DNA of 64,000 nucleotides from Gordonia alkanivorans NBRC 16433 (GCF_000225505.1 NZ_BACI01000038.1:42056-106055), one strand, 5' to 3'; counted from the stretch's first letter, positions 8,156 to 18,161 are shown. Notes: generated by a model not told the origin, from the sequence alone. A program made the numbers and translations.

Positions 8156-9932
8156 ATGACAAGTGAACAGAACGTGCCGTCTGGCCGTGCGCGGGACTCC
8201 TCGCACGGACGTGGTGGGGGGAGTCGGCCCGCACGACCACGGTTGGATCCCGTGGTCTTCTCGGTCACTGCCCTCATCGTCATCGCCTTCGTCGCCTGGG
8301 GTCTCGCCGACAAGGACGGCCTCAACTCGACGAGTGCCGACGTCCTGGGGTGGATCACCACCAACCTCGGGTGGTTGTTCATCCTCTCCGCGACCGGTTT
8401 CGTCATCTTCGCGGTGTTCCTCGCGGTGTCCAAGTACGGGCGCATCCCTCTCGGCCGCGACGACGAGACGCCGCAGTTCCGTACCATCAGCTGGATCGCG
8501 ATGATGTTCAGCGCCGGAATGGGTATCGGCCTGATGTTCTTCGGTGCCTACGAACCGCTCTTCCACTTCGTCAGTCCGCCACCGGAGATCGGCGCCGAGG
8601 ACGTGCGCGCCGCGATGGCCACCACGATGTTCCACTGGGGATTCCACCCTTGGGCGATGTACGCGGTCGTCGGACTGGCCCTGGCGTACAGCACATTCCG
8701 GCTGGGGCGCACGCAGCTGATCAGCTCGGTGTTCGAGCGACTGTTCGGTCCGAAGGTGTCCAACGGTCCGGCCGGCAAGGTCATCGACATCCTCGCGATC
8801 TTCGCGACGCTGTTCGGCACGGTCGCGTCGCTGGGTCTCGGTGCACTGCAGATCGGTTCGGGCCTGGACAAGATCGGTTGGGTTCATGAACCCACGAAGC
8901 TCCTCCTGGTCGGGATCATCGCGATCCTCACCGCCGCATTCGTCGCCTCCGCGGTCTCGGGCATCGCCCGCGGCATCCAGTGGCTCTCGAACATCAACAT
9001 GGTGCTCGCGGTCGTGCTCGCGGCCTTCGTCTTCGTCGTCGGCCCGACGATCTTCATCCTCAACCTGCTGCCGACCACACTCGGTGCCTACTTCACCGAC
9101 CTGACGACCTTCGCGGCCCGTTCGGATGCGACCGTGGCGTCCGAGGCAGGCCAGCAGTGGCTTTCCGACTGGACCATCTTCTACTGGGCGTGGTGGGTCT
9201 CGTGGACCCCGTTCGTCGGCCTGTTCCTGGCCAAGATCAGTCGCGGGCGGACCATCCGCGAGTTCGTGATCGGCGTCATGGTGGTCCCGACGACGGTGTC
9301 GCTGGTCTGGTTCTGCGTGTTCGGCGGTACCGCGATCCGGGAACAGATGACCGGGGTGCTCGACTTCGACGCGGCCAACGACGCCAGCGAGGACACCCTG
9401 TTCGACGTGCTGGCGAACCTGCCGTGGGCCGGCGTCGCGTCGGCGCTGGTGATGATCCTGGTGGCGATCTTCTTCGTCTCGGGCGCCGATTCCGCCTCGC
9501 TGGTGATGGGGACGCTGTCACAGCGCGGCGCGGAGGAACCCTCACGCCTGATCACGGTGTTCTGGGGTGTGCCTCACCGGCGTGGTGGCCGCACTGCTCC
9601 TGGCGATCAGCGGGGATGACGCCCTCGACGGCATCAAGACGATGGCCATCATCGCAGCCCTGCCGTTCGTCCTGGTGATGATCGGCATGTGCCTGTCGCT
9701 GTACTCGGACCTCCGGCACGATCCGCTCATCGTGTCCCGCACCGTGTTGTCCGCACGCGTCGACGAGCATGTCCGAGAACAAGCCGAGGCGATCGCCACC
9801 GGAGAACTCGACTCCATCCACGCCGACGCCGTGCGGCATCTCGAGATCATCGAACCCGAGATCGTCGAGCAGGCCGGACTCAACGGCGACGGGACGGTCC
9901 CGGCCGCCAAGAAGGACGGTTCCCCGGCCTGA
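8156..9932 (+). pseudogene. BCCT-family betaine/choline transporter, interrupted by a frameshift
   Basis: Two overlapping frames together encode one BCCT carrier of about 590 residues. Residues up to about 470 (8156 to about 9570) contain the family signature FYWAWWVSWTPFVG and most helices. After the segment LITVFWG the frame slips and continues in the next frame from about 9570 (LTGVVAALLLAISG...) through the last helices and a hydrophilic regulatory tail to 9932. The slip lies at a GGGG run (tggggtgtgcc); removing one base restores continuity, and two missing bases would also fit. The family imports glycine betaine, choline or carnitine with sodium or protons for osmoprotection. It is either a recent pseudogene or an intact gene with a sequencing error. 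The start is the ATG after GGTGG. Confidence 0.8.
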
Positions 9933-9947
9933 CGGCACGGCCGATGC

Positions 9948-10003
9948 ACTGTGGCGGCAGTACTCAGCCCCAGCTGGGCAGCCAGATCTGCTGCCGCCAC
10001 AGT
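9948..10003. terminator. Convergent-end hairpin between the BCCT gene and pmt
   Basis: A perfect 13-bp inverted repeat has arms ACTGTGGCGGCAG at 9948-9960 and 9991-10003. The 30-base loop contains the self-complementary CCCAGCTGGG. It overlaps the last codons of pmt and lies just after the transporter stop. No U-tract follows on either strand, so it may be a Rho-dependent or structure-only bidirectional terminator. Confidence 0.5.
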
Positions 10004-11547
10004 CCCGGTGAGATCGGGGACGCGGTGAGAATCGGCCACAGCCACACGAAGTTGGTGACGACCAGCGCCACGTAGACGGCGACCACGATGATCGACAGCA
10101 CCCGGCGTTCCGGCCGCGCGCGGGCCGTGGTCGCCGTCGCGCGCAGCAGGTCACCGCAACAGAGCGCGAGACCCATCACGAGGAACGGGGCCAGCGCCGT
10201 CGCGTAGAAGAAGTACATCTGCCGGTCGAGGGACACGAACCACGGCAGGATGCCGGCACAGTAGCCGACGACGACCGCGGCGTAACGCCAGTCGCGGCGG
10301 ACGATCCACGACCACAGACCCCACAGCAGCATGGGCAGTGCGAGCCACCACAGCGCGGGCGAACCGATCAGCATCTGCGCACGGACGCACTCACCCGTGC
10401 CGCACTGGTCGGGCCCGTTCTCGAGGGCGTAGAGCATGGGGCGCAGGCTCATCGGCCAGGTCCAGGGCTTGGACTCCCACGGATGCTGGTTGCCTGCCGA
10501 GTTGGTCAGCCCGGAATGGAACTCGAGGATGCCGGACTCGTAGTACCAGAGCGAACGCCACGCCCCGGGCACCCAGGAGAAGGTGCCGCCGGTACCGATG
10601 GAGTTGCCCTCGGAGTAGCGGTAGACGGCGGTCTCGCTGTTGAACCACGGGATGTAGGTCAGGAAGTAGATGGCCACCGGCATCACCGCGAGGCTCGCAC
10701 CGGCGGGCACGACGTCGCGGACGAGCGTGCCGACCCACGGGCGCTGCACGTGATACGCGCGGCGGGCCGCGACGTCGAAACCGATCGCGAGCGCCATGAA
10801 GAAGAGGACGTAGTAGACGCCGGACCACTTGGTCCCGCAGGTGAGACCGAGCATGACGCCGGCGGTGAAGCGGTACCAGCGGAAACCGAGGCGCGGTCCG
10901 AACGGACTGTCGCCCACCCGGCCCTCGAGGTAGACGCGATACATCCGTTCGCGGACCTGGTCGCGGTCGGCGACGAGCGCGGCGAAGGCGGCGACGATGA
11001 ACAGGGCCTGGAAGATGTCGAGCATCCCCATCCGGGACTGCACGAACAACACGCCGTCGCAGATCGCGAAGATCCCGGCGATCGCACCGACGAGTGTGGA
11101 CCGGGTCAGCCGGCGCACGACGCAGTAGACGAGGACGACGATGAGGACGCCGGAGATCGCCGGCGCGACCCGCCAGCCGAGCGGGCCGTATCCGAACACG
11201 GCTTCTGATGCTGCGAGCATCCACTTGCCGATCGGTGGATGCACCACGAGCCCGTACGCCGGGTTGTCCTCGATCCAGTTGCCGCCGGTGAGCACCTGCC
11301 AGCCCTGCGGCACGTAGTGCTTCTCGTCGAAGACCGGGGTGCCCTTGTCCGTGGGGTGACTCAGATTCCAGAACCGGGTCAGGACGGCGACGAGCGTGAT
11401 GACGACGCCGACCACCAGGCCGCGACCGCGATCCGGCGCACCGAACAGCGGGGCCGGGACCTCCGGTCCGAGGCGGGGCGGCGGGACCGCGGCGGGGACC
11501 GGGACACCGGCGGGCACAGAGGTGTCACGCGCGGCGGTGATGGTCAC
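9964..11547 (-). CDS. pmt: Dolichyl-phosphate-mannose-protein mannosyltransferase
   Basis: A 527-residue multi-helix membrane protein of the GT39 family. It transfers mannose from polyprenyl-phosphate mannose to Ser/Thr of secreted proteins at the outer face of the membrane. After a proline-rich cytosolic N-terminus comes helix 1. The first external loop follows with the acidic catalytic motif in PVFDEKHYVPQGW, then about ten further helices. A GTG start at 11547 is preferred to longer open frame upstream because TAGGAT (11555-11560) lies seven bases before it. The M. tuberculosis homologue Rv1002c is likewise divergent from the rsmI homologue Rv1003. It probably works with Sec-exported proteins such as RpfB and lipoproteins. 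Confidence 0.93.
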   Translation of the reverse strand: MTITAARDTSVPAGVPVPAAVPPPRLGPEVPAPLFGAPDRGRGLVVGVVITLVAVLTRFWNLSHPTDKGTPVFDEKHYVPQGWQVLTGGNWIEDNPAYGLVVHPPIGKWMLAASEAVFGYGPLGWRVAPAISGVLIVVLVYCVVRRLTRSTLVGAIAGIFAICDGVLFVQSRMGMLDIFQALFIVAAFAALVADRDQVRERMYRVYLEGRVGDSPFGPRLGFRWYRFTAGVMLGLTCGTKWSGVYYVLFFMALAIGFDVAARRAYHVQRPWVGTLVRDVVPAGASLAVMPVAIYFLTYIPWFNSETAVYRYSEGNSIGTGGTFSWVPGAWRSLWYYESGILEFHSGLTNSAGNQHPWESKPWTWPMSLRPMLYALENGPDQCGTGECVRAQMLIGSPALWWLALPMLLWGLWSWIVRRDWRYAAVVVGYCAGILPWFVSLDRQMYFFYATALAPFLVMGLALCCGDLLRATATTARARPERRVLSIIVVAVYVALVVTNFVWLWPILTASPISPGLWRQQIWLPSWG

Positions 11548-11585
11548 CCGCTCGATCCTAGTGGGCCCTCGTAAGCTGGCTGACG
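11548..11585. promoter_or_regulatory. Ultra-compact divergent leaderless promoters of pmt and rsmI
   Basis: Only 38 bases separate the two start codons. TAGGAT on the minus strand (11555-11560) lies 7 bases before the pmt GTG. TAAGCT on the plus strand (11572-11577) lies 8 bases before the rsmI ATG. The -35 region of each promoter must therefore lie within the -10 or coding start of the other. Confidence 0.6.
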
Positions 11586-12485
11586 ATGAATGCCGCCGAG
11601 CCCGACACGCACTCCACCGACGACCCCGCACCCGACACCGGGACGACGGGCCGGCTGGTGCTGGCCGCCACACCCATGGGGCAGGTCGGCGACGCCTCGC
11701 CCAGGTTGCGGTCGGCCCTGCAGACGGCCGACATCGTCGCCGCCGAGGACACCCGCCGCACCCGTGCGCTGGCCACCGCGCTCGGCGTCGAGATCGGCGG
11801 ACGCGTCGTCAGCTACTACGACCAGGTGGAGGCGGCCCGGACACCCGGACTCGTCGAAGCGATCGCCGGTGGCGAGACGGTCCTGCTCGTCACCGACGCG
11901 GGGATGCCGTCGGTCAGCGACCCCGGTTACCGGATCGTGGTGGCCTGCGCCGAGGCCGGCCTGCCCGTGACGGCACTGCCCGGCCCGTCGGCGGTGACGA
12001 CGGCACTCGCGGTGTCGGCGTTGCCGTCGGAGCGGTTCTGCTTCGAGGGATTCGCGCCACGCAAGCCGGGGGCCCGCGCGGACTGGCTGCGGGAACTCGT
12101 CACCCAGCCGCGCACGGCCGTCTTCTTCGAGTCGCCGCACCGGCTGGCCGACACCCTGGCCGCGGCGGCCGAGATCCTCGGACCCGACCGGCGCGCCGCG
12201 GTGTGCCGGGAGATGACGAAGACCTACGAGGAGGTCCGCCGCGGCGGTCTGGCCGAACTGGCCGACTGGGCGGCGGGCGGCGTCAGGGGCGAGATCACGG
12301 TGGTGATCGCCGGCGCGGTGCCCACCGAACCCGACGTCGAGGAACTGGCCGACCGCGCCGAGGAACTGGTGGCCGGCGGGATGCGGCTCAAAGACGCCTG
12401 CGCAGAGGTCACGCAGGGCTCGGGTGCCTCGCGGCGCGACGTCTACCAGTCGGTTCTCGATAGGCGTCGAGCTGATCCGAGCTGA
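11586..12485 (+). CDS. rsmI: 16S rRNA (cytidine1402-2'-O)-methyltransferase
   Basis: A 299-residue SAM-dependent methyltransferase of the tetrapyrrole-methylase fold. It 2'-O-methylates C1402 in the 16S decoding centre together with RsmH. Visible family motifs are the N-terminal GRLVLAATPMGQVGDASPR (about 19-37), AEDTRRTRALATALG (about 55-69) and VTDAGMPSVSDPGYR (about 102-116). The N-terminus is about 18 residues longer than in most homologues and acidic. The start is set by the leaderless TAAGCT element at 11572-11577. The 3' end overlaps the convergent GAF-domain regulator gene by 77 bases. Confidence 0.93.
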   Translation: MNAAEPDTHSTDDPAPDTGTTGRLVLAATPMGQVGDASPRLRSALQTADIVAAEDTRRTRALATALGVEIGGRVVSYYDQVEAARTPGLVEAIAGGETVLLVTDAGMPSVSDPGYRIVVACAEAGLPVTALPGPSAVTTALAVSALPSERFCFEGFAPRKPGARADWLRELVTQPRTAVFFESPHRLADTLAAAAEILGPDRRAAVCREMTKTYEEVRRGGLAELADWAAGGVRGEITVVIAGAVPTEPDVEELADRAEELVAGGMRLKDACAEVTQGSGASRRDVYQSVLDRRRADPS

Positions 12486-13656
12486 CCCGCAGCTCGACGC
12501 GCGGCGCCAGCCGGTAGGGCCGGCTCGAGACGAGCGCACCCACGACGCGGCGCAGTCGCGACAGCTCGGCGCGCACGCTGACGGTGTGATTCTGGTCGCC
12601 GAAGAGCAACTGGCTCAACTGTTGTGAGGTCAGTCCCTGGTCGCCCGCATCGGCCAGCAGCAGCAGGATCTGCGCGTGGCGACGGGTGAGGACCGTGCGC
12701 CACGGGTCGTCGTCGCCGGAGACCGTGATCGTCGGCTCTCCGTCGAGGTCGAGTTCGGCGATGACCGGGCCCGAGGGGCCCGCCGGACGCACCAGCCAGC
12801 CCGTCCCGAGTCGTTCGACGACGCACATCCCGAGTCCGGGTACGAACTGACGCATGTCCTCGGTCGGCGCGGCCACCCGGACCGGTGGCGTGCACCCACG
12901 ACCTTCGGCGACCCAGCCGTCGTCGTCGATGAGGAGTCCGGGCCCGTGCAGGCCGGCCAGCTGGGCCGCGCCGTGGTAGCGGAGGTCGGCGAGTGCGCGC
13001 TGATGGGCGAGCGTCACCTCGTGCTCGCCCAGCGTGGCCAGGGCGGCCGTGAACGCCGAGACCGCCGGCTGCATCTGCATCGCCGGGCCGGCGAGCCCGG
13101 CGACCGCGATCATCTCGCCGGTGCGCGGGTCGTGAACCGGTGTCGCGGTGCAGTACAACCCGTGCAGCGATCGGCTGTAGTGCTCCGGGCCGAAGAGACG
13201 GCTGGGTCGGCGGTTGCGGATCGCCAAACCCACGGCGGTGGTCGCGGCGGAATCCTCGTCCCACCGGCTGCCCTCCACGAGACCGAGGCGGTTCGCCTCG
13301 GGGAACACCGCGGGCGAGCCGCCGCGCCACAGCATCACGCCGTCGGCGTCGAAGATGCCCAGGGCCATCAGCGGGTCGTCGGTCGACTGGGCGAACACCC
13401 GCTTGAGGGAGTCCACCGCGTGGCGGAGCGGATGGGCGGCCCGGCGGGCTTCGAGCTCGTCGCGGCTGATGCGTCCGCGATGGTGATCGTCGACCGTCGA
13501 GGGATGGTCCGCGGCCTGCACGCGGCTCCAGGACTCGACCACCTCACCCGCGAATCCGGGAGGCGGTGTCGCGCCGGACATGATGGCCTCGCGGTCGCGA
13601 TTGATCTCCCGGACGAGCTCCGTGAGGTCGGTTGTCGCCTGGATGGACAGAGTCAT
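12409..13656 (-). CDS. GAF-domain transcriptional regulator with C-terminal winged helix
   Basis: A 415-residue protein. Residues 30-80 resemble the N-terminal helical region of acetoin-type activators. Residues 85-210 form a GAF-like sensor with R-D-E-D-S-A-A-T-T-A-V-G near 120. A helical linker follows, and residues 325-385 form a helix-turn-helix (LTRRHAQILLLLADAG ... LSQLLFGDQNHTVSVRAELS). No AAA+ domain is present, so it is not a sigma-54 activator. The ATG at 13656 is preferred because TAACAT (13664-13669) lies seven bases before it. Actinobacterial relatives often control aldehyde dehydrogenase genes, but none is adjacent here. Its tail overlaps rsmI by 77 bases antisense. Target unknown. 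Confidence 0.8.
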   Translation of the reverse strand: MTLSIQATTDLTELVREINRDREAIMSGATPPPGFAGEVVESWSRVQAADHPSTVDDHHRGRISRDELEARRAAHPLRHAVDSLKRVFAQSTDDPLMALGIFDADGVMLWRGGSPAVFPEANRLGLVEGSRWDEDSAATTAVGLAIRNRRPSRLFGPEHYSRSLHGLYCTATPVHDPRTGEMIAVAGLAGPAMQMQPAVSAFTAALATLGEHEVTLAHQRALADLRYHGAAQLAGLHGPGLLIDDDGWVAEGRGCTPPVRVAAPTEDMRQFVPGLGMCVVERLGTGWLVRPAGPSGPVIAELDLDGEPTITVSGDDDPWRTVLTRRHAQILLLLADAGDQGLTSQQLSQLLFGDQNHTVSVRAELSRLRRVVGALVSSRPYRLAPRVELRVSSDQLDAYREPTGRRRAARHPSPA

Positions 13657-13718
13657 GGACGGAATGTTACCGAAATCAACGATCAAGTCCGGAATTTAGG
13701 ATGCTGCAGCGTATGCGG

Positions 13719-14867
13719 TCAAATGTTAGCGACGATGCTGGAAGCCTTGTCGAGACATTCCTGCCACTCGCTCTCCGGGACGGAGTCGATCGTGATGCCG
13801 CCGCCGACGCCGAGTCCGAGACTGCCGTCCGGCGCGATCTCGACCGTACGGATGGCCACGTTCAGATCGAGGGCCCGGTCGGGTCCGGCGATGCCGATCG
13901 CCCCGCAGTAGACGCCGCGGGCGGCATGCTCCCAATCGGCGAGCAGTTCCATCGCGCGCAGCTTGGGGGTGCCGGTGACCGACGCGGGCGGGAAGGTCGC
14001 GTCGAGCACGGCGTCGTTGCCGGTGCCGGGCCGCACGATCGCCTCGACTCGCGAGACCAGGTGCCAGACGCCGGGCGCGGGCACCACCGACAGGAGTTCG
14101 GGCACCCGGACGCTGCCGGTGACCGCGATCCGCCCCAGGTCGTTGCGGACGAGGTCGACGATCATGATGTTCTCCGCGATGTCTTTCGCGGAGGCGGACA
14201 GTGCGTCGGGGTCGGCGTGTGCGGGCAGTGTCCCCTTGATCGGTGAGGAACTGATGATGTTGCCGGTACGACGCAGGAAGGTCTCCGGCGACAGGCTTGC
14301 CACCGCACCCCAAACACCCTGCAGGAAAGCCGCTTTCGGAGGGGCCGTGGCTCCGGCGAGGTCGGCGAAGAAGTCCACCGGGTCTGAAGACAACGTGCCG
14401 GTGAACCGGGTGCACACGCACGCCTGATACACCTCGCCGGCGCGGATGGCGTCGAGACAGTGTCCGATCGCGGCCAGATGCGGTTCGCGTGCCGGCGGGT
14501 TCCAGGCGGTCGTCGTGGGGCGCTCGACCTGCGGGTGCGGGGCGTCGAGCACCGCGTGCGCCCAGTCGGGTATGCCGGTGCCGAGTGTGGACCACTCGCC
14601 GTCGCGGAGGACGAGAACACCGTCGGTGAGGCCGCCGGCATTCGTCGGCAGCGCCGACTCGTCGGCGCGCACCGGGAAGCCGATGTGCCCGAACCAGAAG
14701 CGGTCCGGGTCGTCGGGCGGGGTGCAGCCCGGGACGATCTCGATGCTCGGCGCGATCACCGCGTCGGCGCCGAGCCAGTCGCCGATCAGCGCCGCGGGCG
14801 GCGGGAGTCCCCGGTTGACGGTCTCGGCGTGGAGGGCCCGGAGTGCATCGAGCGCGGACGCGGCCAT
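13719..14867 (-). CDS. pabB: Aminodeoxychorismate synthase component I (PabB)
   Basis: A 382-residue chorismate-utilising enzyme. The PIKGT motif with Lys211 marks aminodeoxychorismate synthase; anthranilate synthases have PIAGT. Other conserved segments are GEVYQACVCTRF (about 144-155), ENIMIVDLVRNDLG (about 232-245), PPASVTGTPK (about 300) and the C-terminal GVGGGITIDS. It makes 4-amino-4-deoxychorismate from chorismate and ammonia or glutamine for folate synthesis. The N-terminal half is short compared with TrpE. It is followed 15 bases upstream by metG on the same strand, as in M. tuberculosis Rv1005c/Rv1007c, so the two probably share a transcript. No pabA or pabC gene is in the window. 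Confidence 0.92.
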   Translation of the reverse strand: MAASALDALRALHAETVNRGLPPPAALIGDWLGADAVIAPSIEIVPGCTPPDDPDRFWFGHIGFPVRADESALPTNAGGLTDGVLVLRDGEWSTLGTGIPDWAHAVLDAPHPQVERPTTTAWNPPAREPHLAAIGHCLDAIRAGEVYQACVCTRFTGTLSSDPVDFFADLAGATAPPKAAFLQGVWGAVASLSPETFLRRTGNIISSSPIKGTLPAHADPDALSASAKDIAENIMIVDLVRNDLGRIAVTGSVRVPELLSVVPAPGVWHLVSRVEAIVRPGTGNDAVLDATFPPASVTGTPKLRAMELLADWEHAARGVYCGAIGIAGPDRALDLNVAIRTVEIAPDGSLGLGVGGGITIDSVPESEWQECLDKASSIVANI

Positions 14868-14882
14868 GTGTGGCGAGGTCGG

Positions 14883-16472
14883 TCAGTTCTCGTAACGCGG
14901 GAACACGGGTGACGGCTTCGGCAGCGCGGTTCCCGCCGCCAGGCGGGTGGCGACGGCGCTGAACTGACGGTCGTCGCCGACCGCGAGCAGGTCGAGGACC
15001 TTGTTCGACGACTCCGGCATCACCGGCTGACTCAGTACCGCGACGATGCGCACGACCTCGGCGCACACGTAGAGCACGGTGCCGGTGCGGTCGAGGTCGG
15101 TCTTCGCGAGCTTCCACGGTTCCTGCGCGGAGATGTACCGGTTGGTCTCGGCCAGCGTCGACCACAGCGCCTCGAGGCCGAGGTGGATGGCCTGGTTGTC
15201 GAAGTGCTCGCGGACGGTCCCGAGCAGCGAGTCGGCCCGGTCCAGCAGGGCCTTGTCGGCGTCGGTGAGGTCAGCAGCCGCCGGCACCACGCCGTCGAAG
15301 TACTTGCCGATCATCGACAGGGTGCGCTGGGCGAGGTTGCCGAACTCGTTGGAGAGGTCGGCGTTGATGCGCGACACGATCGCCTCGGCCGAGTACGACC
15401 CGTCCTGGCCGTACGACACCTCGCGCAGGAAGAAGTAGCGCACCGGATCGAGGCCGAACTCGTCGATGAGGTTCTCCGGGTCGACGACGTTGCCGACCGA
15501 CTTGGACATCTTCTCGCCCTTGTTGAACAGGAAGCCGTGTGCGAAGACCCGCTTGGGCAGTTCGACGCCCGCGCTCATCAGGAAGGCCGGCCAGTACACG
15601 CAGTGGAACCGGATGATGTCCTTGCCGATGATGTGCAGGTCGGCGGGCCAGAAACGCTCGAAGGTCGCGGCGTCGTCGGGGAAGCCGACACCGGTGAGGT
15701 AGTTGGTCAGCGCGTCGACCCACACGTACATGACGTGCTCGGGATGGTCGGGGACCGGGACGCCCCAGTCGAAGGTCGTCCGCGACACCGACAGGTCGGT
15801 GAGCCCGCCCTTGACGAAGCTGATGACCTCGTTGCGTCGCACGTCGGGCCCGATGAAGTCGGGCTGTGCCTCGTAGAGCTCGAGGAGCTTGTCCTGGTAG
15901 GCCGAGAGGCGGAAGAAGTAGGTCTCCTCCTCGGTCCAGGTCACCACGTGCCCGGTGTCGGAGGCGATGCGCTCACCGGCGTCGTCGACCTCGGTGTCGG
16001 ACTCGGCGTAGAAGGTCTCGTCGCGGACGTCGTACCAGCCGGAATACTTGTCGAGGTAGATGTCACCGCGGTCGCTCATCCGCTTCCACAGTTCCTCCGA
16101 CGCCCGCTTGTGGTCCTCGTCGGACGTGCGGATGAAACGGTCGAAGCTCGAGCCGAGACGTTCCTGCAACGACTGGAATCGATCGGAGTTGCGGTTCGCG
16201 AGTTCGGCGGTGGGGATGCCCTCGGTCTGTGCGGTCTGCTGCATCTTCTGACCGTGGACGTCGGTGCCGGTCAGGAACCGGACGTCGAAACCGTCGAGGC
16301 GCTTGAACCGTGCGAGGGCATCTGCGGAGATGTACTCGTAGGCGTGCCCGATGTGCGGCGCACCGTTGGGATACGCGATCGCGGTGGTGAGGTAGTACGG
16401 CCGCCCCGCACCGTACGAGGTGCCGTCCTCGGCCGTGCCGGACAGATCAGGGCTGGTCAGATCGGGTGCCAT
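14883..16472 (-). CDS. metG: Methionyl-tRNA synthetase
   Basis: A 529-residue class I aminoacyl-tRNA synthetase that charges tRNA-Met. The HIGH motif (HIGHAYEY, 40-47) and the KMSKS motif ([12 protein letters not shown], about 320) are intact. The CP-domain region lacks an obvious zinc-cysteine set, as in the short actinobacterial type. The alpha-helical anticodon domain fills 380-520. The C-terminal EMAP-like tRNA-binding domain found in longer bacterial enzymes is absent. The N-terminal 20 residues are a variable extension. GGAG close to the ATG could serve as ribosome site, and TACTCT lies 10 bases before the start, so leadered or leaderless initiation cannot be decided. Confidence 0.96.
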   Translation of the reverse strand: MAPDLTSPDLSGTAEDGTSYGAGRPYYLTTAIAYPNGAPHIGHAYEYISADALARFKRLDGFDVRFLTGTDVHGQKMQQTAQTEGIPTAELANRNSDRFQSLQERLGSSFDRFIRTSDEDHKRASEELWKRMSDRGDIYLDKYSGWYDVRDETFYAESDTEVDDAGERIASDTGHVVTWTEEETYFFRLSAYQDKLLELYEAQPDFIGPDVRRNEVISFVKGGLTDLSVSRTTFDWGVPVPDHPEHVMYVWVDALTNYLTGVGFPDDAATFERFWPADLHIIGKDIIRFHCVYWPAFLMSAGVELPKRVFAHGFLFNKGEKMSKSVGNVVDPENLIDEFGLDPVRYFFLREVSYGQDGSYSAEAIVSRINADLSNEFGNLAQRTLSMIGKYFDGVVPAAADLTDADKALLDRADSLLGTVREHFDNQAIHLGLEALWSTLAETNRYISAQEPWKLAKTDLDRTGTVLYVCAEVVRIVAVLSQPVMPESSNKVLDLLAVGDDRQFSAVATRLAAGTALPKPSPVFPRYEN

Positions 16473-16530
16473 AGTGCTCCACAGAGTACCGACCGGCAGC
16501 CGCCGACAGCCAATCGCGGGTCGGCCCCGC

Positions 16531-17511
16531 TCAGCGGGATCGCAACGACCCGATCGCCCGCGCGGTACGGGCGACCGTCTCGTCGGCGTCGTCGCCGAGG
16601 CCGGTCAGGGCCTTCGACGCGGCGTCGCCGGTGATCTCCGCCAGCGCCTGGACCAGCCGCAACCGCACCGACGGGTCCGGGTCGGCGCCGAGGCGGTCGA
16701 CGAGCCGCTCGACGATCCGGCCGTCGACGTCATGGGTGGCCAGGATCTCGGCCGCCTCGACATCGCGGTCACCGACGGCGACGAGTTCGACGAGGACGTT
16801 CAGCGCAGCTTCGGCGCCGCGACGGCCCAGGGAGAGCGCGGCCGTCCGCCGGACCTCGTGGTCCGGGTCGGTCAGCGACGCCTCGAGCACCGCGGTGGCC
16901 CGGGCGTCGTCGATCGCGGAGAGGGCGGTGGTCGCGCGGCGCCGGACCGTCGCGTCGGGGTCGGTCACCCGGGCGGCGAGCTGGTCGAGTGCACCCGGGG
17001 TCTGCGCCAGCGCCCAGCGGAGCGTGCCGGCGACGTTCTCGTCGGATTCGGCGAGCAGGGCATCGGTCAGCGACTCGGCGGACAGTCCGGCGTCTCCCGC
17101 GCGCAACGCCGCGCGCTGGCGGTGGGCGGCATGCTCGGAGTGCACCGCACGGAGCAAGCCGACCACGTCGAGGACGGCCGGCCAGTCGTCGGCGCCGGTC
17201 ACCTGGATCTGTCGGAGTCGGTCCAGCAGCCGGGCGTCGGCGGCCATCCGGTCCTGCGTGTCCTGGATCAACCTCTCCAGCAACGCGTCCGGCGCGAAGG
17301 ACGGATCGTCGAGGGCGCGGCCCACGTCGCGCAGCGACAACCCGAGCGACCGAAGGCTTTCCACGTGCAGTAGACGTTCGATGTCGGGGTCGGAGTACTC
17401 GCGATAGCCGCCCGTCGTGCGGCCGGTCGGACGGACGAGGCCGAGGGCGTCGTAGTGGCGCAGCATCCGGGTGCTGACACCCGAACGCCGCGCCACCTCG
17501 CCGATCAGCAC
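16531..17511 (-). CDS. MerR-family regulator fused to HEAT repeats
   Basis: A 326-residue fusion. Residues 1-70 are a MerR winged helix ([19 protein letters not shown]...GLVRP...YREY), and 75-125 form the dimerisation helix. From about 150 to the end come repeated HEAT/PBS-type helical pairs of about 30 residues, recognisable by D-P-x-x-x-V-R-R/L spacing ([45 protein letters not shown]). HEAT repeats are an unusual effector domain for MerR proteins and suggest sensing of a protein or extended ligand. The GTG start overlaps the stop of the upstream HEAT-repeat gene by seven bases (GTGCTGA), so the two are co-translated. A MerR-type promoter precedes the pair, consistent with autoregulation. 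Confidence 0.85.
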   Translation of the reverse strand: MLIGEVARRSGVSTRMLRHYDALGLVRPTGRTTGGYREYSDPDIERLLHVESLRSLGLSLRDVGRALDDPSFAPDALLERLIQDTQDRMAADARLLDRLRQIQVTGADDWPAVLDVVGLLRAVHSEHAAHRQRAALRAGDAGLSAESLTDALLAESDENVAGTLRWALAQTPGALDQLAARVTDPDATVRRRATTALSAIDDARATAVLEASLTDPDHEVRRTAALSLGRRGAEAALNVLVELVAVGDRDVEAAEILATHDVDGRIVERLVDRLGADPDPSVRLRLVQALAEITGDAASKALTGLGDDADETVARTARAIGSLRSR

Positions 17512-18161
17512 GGCGTACTCGAATCATGCTCGGGCACAACGGGGTTCGTCAACTTGGCGGCCCGTTCGAGCTCGTACGCGAAGTCGCTGTCCGGGTCGTC
17601 GAGGATCCGGGTGGTGGCCGCGGCGTGCGCGCGAACCCGGGGAGTCCGGTGACGACGAGCCGTGGCGAGAGCGTCGAGGGACGCCTCGCCGAGCGCGGCC
17701 AGCGCACGACTCAGGCTGCGCTGCACATCGATCGGGCCTCGCCCGAGCTCCCGGGCCAGTTCTCCTGCGAGTGCGAGCTCCTCGCCCGCCGGAACGAGGG
17801 CCACCGCGGCGCGCCATGCGGTCCGCGCGACCTCGGGATCGGCGTCGTGCAACAGATCGGCGGTGACGGCCGGCCACGCGGACCGGTCGCCGACCTTCGA
17901 CAATGTATGCAGCGCCTGGCTGCGGGCCTGCGGCGCATCCGAGACCAGTTCATCGACGAGTCGCGGCACCGTCACCTGCGCGGGAAGCCTCGTCAGCGCC
18001 CACGTCAGCATGTCCCGGACGAAGAAGTCCGGTTCGACGGCGCAGCGTGCGATCAGGTCGTCGACCAGGAGCGGGTCGGGTTCGGTTCCCGCCGCCATCG
18101 CCGCGCGTAGACGCGTCGACGGGTCGGGTGCGTGCAGTGCGGTCGTGATCGTCTGAGTCAT
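17505..18161 (-). CDS. Stand-alone HEAT-repeat protein
   Basis: A 218-residue soluble alpha-solenoid with about six HEAT/PBS-like repeats; examples begin APDPSTRLRAAMAAG, VEPDFFVRDMLTWAL, SDAPQARSQALHTLS and HDADPEVARTAWRAAV. No catalytic motif, signal peptide or membrane segment is present. The ATG at 18161 is chosen because a strong AGGAGGTG ribosome site lies eight bases upstream. It is the first gene of a two-gene operon whose second product is a MerR regulator with the same kind of repeats. A plausible role is to bind the same partner as the regulator, or the regulator itself, and so tune the response. This is inference; the ligand and pathway are unknown. Confidence 0.82.
   Translation of the reverse strand: MTQTITTALHAPDPSTRLRAAMAAGTEPDPLLVDDLIARCAVEPDFFVRDMLTWALTRLPAQVTVPRLVDELVSDAPQARSQALHTLSKVGDRSAWPAVTADLLHDADPEVARTAWRAAVALVPAGEELALAGELARELGRGPIDVQRSLSRALAALGEASLDALATARRHRTPRVRAHAAATTRILDDPDSDFAYELERAAKLTNPVVPEHDSSTPC

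Noticed and set aside
15183..16634. Long open frame on the plus strand opposite metG
   Set aside because: It is the high-GC mirror of metG codons, has no recognisable domain, and metG is unmistakable on the other strand. Similar mirrors at 5097-6842 and 30498-31940 were dropped for the same reason.
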